Shown: in pieces, positions 15,041-21,180 of the stretch
Position numbering within the stretch: position 1 is the first letter of the stretch
How the letters are laid out: the number at the start of each line of letters is the position of its first letter
From: a virus
Virus record (IMG/VR): IMGVR_UViG_3300044695_002580
Coordinates: 32,882-96,881 of that record
Direction: 5' to 3' (one strand)
DNA length: 64,000 nucleotides
Made by a program: the position numbers and the translations under genes
Notes under the pieces: model-generated
Seen by the model: the letters and a program-made list of their open reading frames with translations, nothing else
Databases searched by the model: none
What the model was told of the DNA's origin: nothing

Positions 15041-15573
15041 CTTAAATCCCGCATCCTTACAGCAATAGTTGTTTTTAGGTCCTCTATTGTACCTGCATTA
15101 AAGAAGGTCTGGTCATACTTCCAATTATCCATCTCGGTCTCTGACACATGCCCATTGACCGCCTCTACCCCAGGCCGAATAACACGCCATATCTGTGAGT
15201 TAGGAATTAGTTTAATAGCTTTAGCTTCGTTAATAAATCTAACATCAGTAACAACAAAATCTTTTTGAATACTATCTCTATTTAAATTTACAGTCTGTCG
15301 CACCCAGAAGTCCTCACCAAATAGGTCTCTAGCTCCCAAGCCTAAGTTCTGTAATAGAGTTCGTATCTCTGGAAATTCAACCTTTGCCCTGTCCCATCCG
15401 TAAGCATCTACAACACCTTTAACTCTGTAGCCTTCTTTAACAATAGGGTTCATCTGATACAAAAGCTTACGTATAGGGTCAGCAAACGCAAGACGAGTAA
15501 ACCCGTACTCGGATAGATAGTTAGCCACAGTGTCTTTTCCTGACTGTGCGTAGCCAGATAGTCCAATAATCAT
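15037..15573 (-). CDS. deoxynucleoside monophosphate kinase
   Basis: A 178-residue P-loop kinase starting MIIGLSGYAQSGKDTVANYL (P-loop GYAQSGKDT). LAFADPIRKLL and TLLQNLGLGARDLFGEDFWV follow the pattern of phage T4 gp1-type dNMP kinases, and DVRFINEAKAI supplies the Arg-containing lid. It phosphorylates dNMPs, including modified ones in some phages, to dNDPs for replication. The ATG at 15573 has GGAG upstream and forms ATGA with the preceding gene; a longer frame is less likely. Confidence 0.9.
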   Translation of the reverse strand: MIIGLSGYAQSGKDTVANYLSEYGFTRLAFADPIRKLLYQMNPIVKEGYRVKGVVDAYGWDRAKVEFPEIRTLLQNLGLGARDLFGEDFWVRQTVNLNRDSIQKDFVVTDVRFINEAKAIKLIPNSQIWRVIRPGVEAVNGHVSETEMDNWKYDQTFFNAGTIEDLKTTIAVRMRDLR

Positions 15574-15764
15574 TCGTGCTCCTCTGGGCAACACTCTTTG
15601 CATGCCCTAATTAAAGTGGGTGAACCTCTTAATGCTTCCCAATGGTCTGCAGTAGGCTTATCACAGAACGAGCAGTACTTAGCACGCTCTTTGTTATCTG
15701 CTGCGACCTTTTCTAGATAATCGCGCAGAGGACCTGCATCCATCCACTTAGCACTGCTGCTCAT
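15570..15764 (-). CDS. small zinc-binding protein, 64 aa
   Basis: A helical N terminus is followed by CSFCDKP and, 22 residues later, CKECC, a four-Cys zinc site. It is coupled on both sides through ATGA overlaps with primase (upstream) and dNMP kinase (downstream), so it is part of the replication operon. No enzyme motif. It may be a replisome accessory; that rests on position only. Confidence 0.75.
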   Translation of the reverse strand: MSSSAKWMDAGPLRDYLEKVAADNKERAKYCSFCDKPTADHWEALRGSPTLIRACKECCPEEHE

Positions 15765-16672
15765 GGCATGAATCCTAGTATGTGTCTAGCGTTTTGCAAA
15801 CCCCACTCTATTTCCTTACGAGACATGCCGCCCACATCTTTCTGGTCAGTCTGTGAGTAGTTAAAAAACCAAGACGATAGTCCAATATCCATGGCTTTAA
15901 ATCGTAAGTCTTCTGTACAAGCCCGACCAGCATCATCATTATCTAACGCAAAGATAGGTCTGGTTGCCCCTCTAATCATGCTCCACTGAGTATCAGAGAC
16001 AGCGCAACCATAAGTAGCCACCCCACCCTGGATGCCAACCGACGCTAAGCGGATAACATCTAGTGGAGACTCAACAACAATCATGTCTCCACCTTTGTAG
16101 TGCTCATACCCAAATAGGGCTTCACTCTTTTTAACTCCAGTGGTGTTCTTAAAGAACCTAGTCTTCTGACCCTTCTCTTGCCAACCTAACAACTTGTTAG
16201 TCATAGGGTCTCTGATGGGGATAATCCAGTTGCCTTGGTTAGAGTTCCATTTAACACCGTACTTAGCTACTGCCTCAGGTAATAGACCTCTACTCAAAGA
16301 AATGTCTTGTGGTACCTCTTTGAAAGCGTGAAGCATTGACTCATGGATTGGGGCGTACTCTTCTTTCTTAGGTTTATCGCCTTCAATCAGTTGCTTGATA
16401 CGGGCGGTAAGCCTGTCAACAGTTAAATCTATATCTGTTATAGCATCAGTGCTACCACCTAAGTATCTAACTAAAGTTTGTAGGCCACCTTTCCAGTGAC
16501 AAGAAAAACAAATAAATAAACCATTCTCACCATTAATCCAAAATGATGGGTTATTGTCTTCTTTTCCTGTACGTTCCTTGTGAGCAGGGCAGTGCAGTTG
16601 TATCTCGCTGTTTCTTATTGATACAACCTTTAGACCTAGAACTTCTAGAGTGTCCTCAATGCTAGATGTCAT
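15761..16672 (-). CDS. DnaG-type primase
   Basis: A 303-residue primase. The CHC2-type zinc finger is C28, H31, C55 and C58 (HCPAHKERTG then FICFSCHWKGG). The TOPRIM part has MIVVESPLDVIRLAS and, further on, FALDNDDAGRA, which carry the acidic metal ligands. It is shorter than cellular DnaG (about 600 residues) and lacks a helicase-binding C-terminal domain. It lays RNA primers for the replisome with the DnaB-like helicase encoded just upstream, whose gene it overlaps by 11 bases. I chose the ATG at 16672 over a TTG at 16681 from Shine-Dalgarno spacing. Confidence 0.92.
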   Translation of the reverse strand: MTSSIEDTLEVLGLKVVSIRNSEIQLHCPAHKERTGKEDNNPSFWINGENGLFICFSCHWKGGLQTLVRYLGGSTDAITDIDLTVDRLTARIKQLIEGDKPKKEEYAPIHESMLHAFKEVPQDISLSRGLLPEAVAKYGVKWNSNQGNWIIPIRDPMTNKLLGWQEKGQKTRFFKNTTGVKKSEALFGYEHYKGGDMIVVESPLDVIRLASVGIQGGVATYGCAVSDTQWSMIRGATRPIFALDNDDAGRACTEDLRFKAMDIGLSSWFFNYSQTDQKDVGGMSRKEIEWGLQNARHILGFMP

Positions 16673-17888
16673 TTGAGTCAATCTCCCTAAAGGTACCTGT
16701 GCTCCAATCCCAGATAAGCGATATCTCCATACGTCCAGAGTTACGGCTTTCTAGCACCTTCAAGATACGAGTGTCGTCTACGTTTTCGTCTTCACGCTGT
16801 AGACCAAAGATAACGTCAGCATCCTGATGGAAGGAAGATGAATAACCGATTGAGTCAGCAGTTACTTGACCCTTACGCATCTTCCAGTTAAGTACCTGAG
16901 TTGTAATAACTACAGGAACTTTGTACTTCTGTGCCATGCGCTTTAGGGAACGAGTGATATTAGTAATGGCCTGCGGAGTATTGGCTTCACCAGTCTGCTC
17001 ATCAATCATCAAGTACACACCGTCGATAAATACAATCTCTGGGTGCAACACTGATAACTTGCTAGAAATACCAGAGACTGTTGAACCATTAGCGGAGTCA
17101 ACCAACCAAAACGGTTTACGCATGTTCTCCATAGAACGTAGCTTTGCTTGGTATCTTGCTTCTTCTTCTTGGTCAAGCAAACCATTGATAAGACGTGTGT
17201 GAGAGATGCGTGCTCGCATAGCATCGTAACGAGTCTGCTGTTCGTGGTTACTCATTTCAAATGATTGGAACATAACAGACTTATCTTGTAGGTGAACGTT
17301 CTGTGCAAACTGTAATGCAACTGTTGACTTACCAGTTTTAGGTGGAGCAACAATCACAATCAACTGACCAGGTTGTAGACCACCAGTAACTTGGTCAACG
17401 CTAGGGAACCCTGTTGCTGTTCCAAGTAGACCTGGGTTGTTCTTACGGAAGGTGTACTCATCCCAACGCTTCTGTGGTTCATCAATAAGGTTTACATCGC
17501 TGGTCTTACCTAGGCCGTCCTCTTCTAAACCAATGATGCCAGCCTGAACTATACGCAGTCCCTCTTCGTGGTCTTTAGTAGCACCAAATGTAGTAGCTGC
17601 AGACTCAATCATCTTTAAGAATGAAGAGGAACGTCGTGCAGCAACAACGCTGTCAATTAAATACTCTAGGGCGTCAGGAGACTCATGCTGTTTCCATGAT
17701 GGGAAGTTCTGCGTTACTACATCAAGGCTTGGGCACTCTGCATACTTAGAAAAATGGTCGCGTACAAAAACCCATACACGTCTTACTTCACCATCTACAA
17801 ACCATGCGTCTTTAACACCACGGTCAAATAATGGGGCGAGGTCGCGGCTCTCTAATACTTTACTTAATAGTCGTAGTTCGTTGTTCAT
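16662..17888 (-). CDS. dnaB: DnaB-type replicative helicase
   Basis: A 408-residue protein with a helical N-terminal domain (about 1-130) and a RecA-fold motor. It has GFPSVDQVTGGLQPGQL, Walker A APPKTGKST (181-189), IVFIDGVYLM as Walker B, VVITTQVLNWKMRKGQ with sensor residues, and LESRNSGR near the end. It unwinds duplex DNA 5'-3' at the fork as a hexameric ring. The AAA+ loader is two genes upstream, primase directly downstream. ATGA overlap with the preceding gene. Confidence 0.93.
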   Translation of the reverse strand: MNNELRLLSKVLESRDLAPLFDRGVKDAWFVDGEVRRVWVFVRDHFSKYAECPSLDVVTQNFPSWKQHESPDALEYLIDSVVAARRSSSFLKMIESAATTFGATKDHEEGLRIVQAGIIGLEEDGLGKTSDVNLIDEPQKRWDEYTFRKNNPGLLGTATGFPSVDQVTGGLQPGQLIVIVAPPKTGKSTVALQFAQNVHLQDKSVMFQSFEMSNHEQQTRYDAMRARISHTRLINGLLDQEEEARYQAKLRSMENMRKPFWLVDSANGSTVSGISSKLSVLHPEIVFIDGVYLMIDEQTGEANTPQAITNITRSLKRMAQKYKVPVVITTQVLNWKMRKGQVTADSIGYSSSFHQDADVIFGLQREDENVDDTRILKVLESRNSGRMEISLIWDWSTGTFREIDSNDI

Positions 17889-18295
17889 TGTAAGTCAGCG
17901 AATGTCCTTCCCCAGTGTCCGTAACGTAGGAGGCGAGAGTCTACATCAACAACGCCAACTACTTCAGGTCGATAGGGAAGTTCGCTGAGCAAGTGTTTGT
18001 CCGATTCATACGCCGTGTAGTATCTAAATGGGTTAGTACCCATGTTGTCAAGTGCATCCATAGTTTCAGATAACGTATCGTTATCATATTCAAATGATAC
18101 TAATTCAAGCGTGAAACCTGCCCTAGTTGTAAAAACATACAAATAGGACAAAGCATCACGTTTAAACTTTTTATTTACTTTTACGGATGGGATTACTAAA
18201 AGCTTACGCTTTACTGTCATCTCCACATCCATAATAATGTCTGTGGTAACTAATATCCTTCTGGGGAGTTCGTTACTGATATCCCCATTCTTCAT
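17885..18295 (-). CDS. hypothetical protein, 136 aa
   Basis: Not recognised. Alternating beta and helix segments (RKLLVIPSVKV, LSYLYVFTTRAGF, EVVGVVDVDSRLLRYG) suggest a compact alpha/beta fold, perhaps HAD- or nuclease-like, but no full catalytic motif is visible. It is coupled to the SWIM gene (TAATG) and to dnaB (ATGA), and so belongs to the replication operon. Confidence 0.72.
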   Translation of the reverse strand: MKNGDISNELPRRILVTTDIIMDVEMTVKRKLLVIPSVKVNKKFKRDALSYLYVFTTRAGFTLELVSFEYDNDTLSETMDALDNMGTNPFRYYTAYESDKHLLSELPYRPEVVGVVDVDSRLLRYGHWGRTFADLQ

Positions 18296-18603
18296 TAAAA
18301 GACTTCTATCTTACCGAAGTTTATTACAAACTCCCTGAAGGCTTCTTTTGATGAACGGGCATTACTGATGTCGTCTTTAGACGCACGACTAGAAAACTCT
18401 AGTGGGTAGTTGTCGCCACCGTTTGCTTTGATACGTGCGCTTACAAACTTAACATGCTTACAGGTGCTACGACCTTGATAACCAGGGCAGGTGCAGTACA
18501 ACTTGTTGTTGTCGTCTACTGATACTTCATAGATACCAGGACCAGGCGACTGTGTTTGACTAAGAAACACTTGTACTAGTTTAGTTTCCATTACCTTGCT
18601 CAT
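18295..18603 (-). CDS. SWIM zinc-finger protein, 102 aa
   Basis: The motif LYCTCPGYQGRSTCKHVKFV has the SWIM pattern Cys-x-Cys-x(n)-Cys-x-His. SWIM domains bind DNA or proteins and occur in recombination mediators and helicase partners. Here the domain is almost the whole protein, with strands before it (KLVQVFLSQTQ) and a short helical tail. It sits between the helicase loader and helicase genes, with ATGA and TAATG overlaps, so a replication or recombination adaptor role is likely. Confidence 0.82.
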   Translation of the reverse strand: MSKVMETKLVQVFLSQTQSPGPGIYEVSVDDNNKLYCTCPGYQGRSTCKHVKFVSARIKANGGDNYPLEFSSRASKDDISNARSSKEAFREFVINFGKIEVF

Positions 18604-19286
18604 TCTCGTAGGTCTCCTTTGTTAGTAACCATAGGCAAATACATAAACGCTTCCTTAGCAAAACTTTCAGTAGCATCTCCGTAAAGACTACCCCAGTCGT
18701 CAAGACTGACGTTAGTGGTTACTATGGTTGGCAGTCCAAGGTTGAACCGTGTACGTAGTACATGATGCAGAACGTTCTTCTGCCACCCACTTAGGCTGGC
18801 GTGCTCCTTACCTACATCGTCAATCACTAGGACTCTGACGTTATAGGAGTCGTGCGCTTCACCTAAGAGACCATAGTAGAGGACCTCCTCCCAGTCTGTC
18901 GGGCTATCCATCATCTGACCTGATAATGCAAGCAGGTCATTGAAGGTCATAAAGTAGCAAGGACGGATAAGTGTTAGGCCGTCCTCTACATCAAAGGCAG
19001 ACGGAGGGGAAAGCCGCATGATATCTTGGATGGTTGCAACAGCCACCGTTGATTTACCACGTCCTGGCTTACCTGCAAGCATTAATCCTTTGCCACAGTG
19101 TCTGCTACCAGAGGCTCTTACATTAACGCCTTGGTCTAGCAAACTAATCCAACCACGTATCTGTTCGATGTCTTCGGGGTCAGTATCAACGCAGTCATCT
19201 AGTGTCCAACCAAGTCGTGCTTTAGGGATGTTGGAAGATTTAATCCACATCTTGCGACGAACTTTTTGCTCTTCTACTTTGTACAT
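18600..19286 (-). CDS. DnaC-like AAA+ helicase loader
   Basis: A 228-residue ATPase. Walker A is GKPGRGKST (residues 72-80), Walker B is RVLVIDDVGKEH, and sensor I sits around LPTIVTTNVS. The size and the N-terminal Trp/Lys-rich segment fit DnaC/DnaI-type loaders, which open and place the DnaB ring on DNA. It is coupled to the putative initiator (TAATG) upstream and the SWIM protein downstream, an arrangement like lambda O-P or DnaD-DnaI systems. Confidence 0.88.
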   Translation of the reverse strand: MYKVEEQKVRRKMWIKSSNIPKARLGWTLDDCVDTDPEDIEQIRGWISLLDQGVNVRASGSRHCGKGLMLAGKPGRGKSTVAVATIQDIMRLSPPSAFDVEDGLTLIRPCYFMTFNDLLALSGQMMDSPTDWEEVLYYGLLGEAHDSYNVRVLVIDDVGKEHASLSGWQKNVLHHVLRTRFNLGLPTIVTTNVSLDDWGSLYGDATESFAKEAFMYLPMVTNKGDLRE

Positions 19287-20215
19287 TAGTTCAACCCTAA
19301 CAGCTTTCGGTTCTTTGCTCGTGCAATGGCAACAGCATCTAGGTCTTCTTCCTTTACAGAGCGCTTGGCTTCGCCAACCTTTGACGGAGCCCAGTTGATA
19401 AAGCCCCAGAAGATTTCTTCTGGGTTATATAACTTAGTCTTATCAAACTTTTTTGTCGATATGTAAGCATCAATAAGATACTTATCAATCTCGCCGTTGG
19501 TGTCGTTGTCTATACGGAACAGGTCCATAGCCTTAACCAACTTAGGTCGTTGGGATAACGCTACATCCTCCACGTTCCAAATCTGTTTTACCTGTTCGGC
19601 AAAGTGGTTAACGACGTCGGCAGGCGACCAGTCAACTACAGCACGGCTGGCGCGGATGCGCTGGCGGTTCTTGTAGTGTGCCTCTGACTGCTCCTTGCGC
19701 TCCTGCTTCTTGCGCTCTTTGTCTTTCCGCATCTCATCAGCTAAATCGTCTGGGTCTATTGGCGTTGAGCCTAAGCTCATGATTCCTCCTATTTTTTCGT
19801 TTCCTTCTAGTGCGGAACTCTGTTCCGCACCTTGGTTAACTGAATAAGGATATAAGCCATACTGCTCATTGCTATATGGAATATCTGCTTTATAGGTATC
19901 TGCTATATTGCTATTCAGTGATATGGAGATTCGGGTTTTACCGTTCGGTAAAACCCTTAACGGTTTCTTACCAGTCATCCAGTTATGGGCATACTCTACG
20001 CCCTCTGGGGTCATCTCCACTTTGTACCAGAATGTCCCTTTTGCCGTTTTTCCGTTAGAAAGCCGTACAAGGCCAATAGAGGCTAGTTCTGCCAGGGCAG
20101 AATCAATCTGCCCACGACCTACCTCAAAGTCCCTAGAAAGGCCTTTAACGCCCTCTGGAGCCCCATAAACGGCTATATGTAGGAGTACAGCTAAGGTCTT
20201 AGGGTTTAGGGCCAC
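19286..20215 (-). CDS. putative replication initiator with N-terminal winged helix
   Basis: A 309-residue protein. Residues 1-80 form a winged helix (LAVLLHIAVYG, then GRGQIDSALAELASIGLVRL, then a beta wing). Residues about 80-170 are a variable linker, then a very basic helix (KDKERKKQERKEQSEAH) and a C-terminal domain with EEIFWGFINWAPSK. This N-wHTH plus C-terminal domain layout, directly upstream of a helicase loader, is typical of phage replication initiators or DnaD-like proteins. The gene contains hairpins and direct repeats in its linker-coding part (separate entry), as expected if the origin lies inside it. GTG start with AAGG upstream. Confidence 0.75.
   Translation of the reverse strand: MALNPKTLAVLLHIAVYGAPEGVKGLSRDFEVGRGQIDSALAELASIGLVRLSNGKTAKGTFWYKVEMTPEGVEYAHNWMTGKKPLRVLPNGKTRISISLNSNIADTYKADIPYSNEQYGLYPYSVNQGAEQSSALEGNEKIGGIMSLGSTPIDPDDLADEMRKDKERKKQERKEQSEAHYKNRQRIRASRAVVDWSPADVVNHFAEQVKQIWNVEDVALSQRPKLVKAMDLFRIDNDTNGEIDKYLIDAYISTKKFDKTKLYNPEEIFWGFINWAPSKVGEAKRSVKEEDLDAVAIARAKNRKLLGLN
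19810..19956. other. possible replication origin inside the initiator gene
   Basis: Two perfect inverted repeats flank an AT-rich stretch: GTGCGGAAC/GTTCCGCAC (19810-19818 and 19822-19830) and GGGTTTTACC/GGTAAAACCC (19933-19942 and 19947-19956). Between them TATCTGCT occurs at 19882 and 19897, and TGCTATAT at 19870 and 19901, giving overlapping direct repeats. This part encodes the loosely constrained linker of the putative initiator. Phage lambda places its origin inside the O gene in the same way. No experimental signal can be seen here. Confidence 0.45.
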
Positions 20216-20858
20216 TCTGGGCCTTCCACTCCTCGATGAATACCTTGGCGAATACCCGAGCTATCGCTTCGATTCCCGCATAGATATCTTCAATGTCTTC
20301 GTCGTCTTCGTACTCTTCGTCGTCGTCTTCTTCGGTGGCTTCTTCCTCGTCGACTTCTTCTTCCTCCTCATCGGTCTCCTCGCTTTCTGTGACCATCTCA
20401 GCTTGGGGGAATAGGGTTGGCTCTGGCTCCTTAAGAGTTTCAGATGGTGTTATCTCTGACAGCCCGTTAATCAAGTCATAGCAAGGGATGCCCGCTTTCT
20501 TACAAGACGCCAATACTGCAAGCGATGCTTCATCCCCGTCATCCCAAAGAAGGAACGCAGATGTGTCCGCGCCAGCAACTATCTCTACAGATTTTTTAAT
20601 TGGCTCATCATCATGAACTACTGATGCGGCAGGCATGTTGCCTAAGTCAGCGTCTGGCTTTGCAACCAGAACTATCTCTTTGTTTTTATCTTTAGCAAAC
20701 TGTGCAACAAATACCTGTGATGGTGTTGCCATTTTTTCAATAGCGATTACAACAGTTCCGCCATCGCCTTTTGCGTAGTAATGGTCTTCCATTAACGCTT
20801 CAACGTTTTGTCTACTGGTGGCTCCTTTACCAGCCACTAGAACATAATATTTGCTCAT
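20199..20858 (-). CDS. acidic-tailed protein with nucleotide-binding-like N terminus
   Basis: A 219-residue protein. The N-terminal part (YYVLVAGKGATSRQNVEAL, later VFVAQFAKDKNKEIVLVAKP and AFLLWDDGDEASLAVL) has a Rossmann-like strand-helix rhythm. From about residue 155 to 195 it is almost pure Glu/Asp (a 40-residue acidic run), then a short amphipathic helix ends it. Acidic tails often recruit DNA-binding proteins or mimic DNA. It heads the replication operon, with its ribosome-binding site inside a perfect hairpin. No catalytic motif is evident. Confidence 0.75.
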   Translation of the reverse strand: MSKYYVLVAGKGATSRQNVEALMEDHYYAKGDGGTVVIAIEKMATPSQVFVAQFAKDKNKEIVLVAKPDADLGNMPAASVVHDDEPIKKSVEIVAGADTSAFLLWDDGDEASLAVLASCKKAGIPCYDLINGLSEITPSETLKEPEPTLFPQAEMVTESEETDEEEEEVDEEEATEEDDDEEYEDDEDIEDIYAGIEAIARVFAKVFIEEWKAQSGPKP

Positions 20859-20859
20859 A

Positions 20860-20875
20860 GGACCTCCTTAGGTCC
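20860..20875 (-). promoter_or_regulatory. perfect hairpin around a Shine-Dalgarno
   Basis: GGACCT (20860-20865) and AGGTCC (20870-20875) form a 6-bp stem with a four-base loop. On the RNA the Shine-Dalgarno AAGGAGG is split between the loop and the stem, two bases before the ATG of the acidic protein. Folding would block ribosome access and could couple expression to a ligand protein or temperature. Confidence 0.45.
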
Positions 20876-20889
20876 CTTGTACCCTATCA

Positions 20890-21168
20890 CTAATCTCTGG
20901 CAGTGTTAACAACTGCTGGCCTGTAGGTGGACACGCGCTCAACTATGGCAAGGAGGGCAGCGCCTAGGAAAGCTCCAGCGACTGTCCACAGGATGAACTG
21001 TTTAGTAGTTGAAATTTCAACTAAATACACGGCTACGCCTGCAAATATAATTGAAAGTACAGCATTAATTACGGAAGTAGGTATAAAAATACTTAATACG
21101 TCTACTAGATTCCGCACTGTAGCTAGGAAGAACCCAGTAAAACAACCAACGAGTATCAGCTCCAACAT
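20890..21168 (-). CDS. small membrane protein, 92 aa
   Basis: Three strongly hydrophobic segments (about residues 2-20, 28-52 and 60-82) with a polar C-terminal tail. It lies between the tail-fibre-like gene and the replication operon, so it may be the last gene of the late tail operon. The ribosome-binding site is poor. No family recognised; holin-like topology is possible, but better holin candidates lie next to the lysin. Confidence 0.7.
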   Translation of the reverse strand: MLELILVGCFTGFFLATVRNLVDVLSIFIPTSVINAVLSIIFAGVAVYLVEISTTKQFILWTVAGAFLGAALLAIVERVSTYRPAVVNTARD

Positions 21169-21180
21169 GGGAGCATCATA

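Noticed and set aside
20290-20395. Microsatellite-like GAA/GAC tract
   Set aside because: It codes for the acidic tail of the 219-residue protein, with mixed codons; not a separate repeat.
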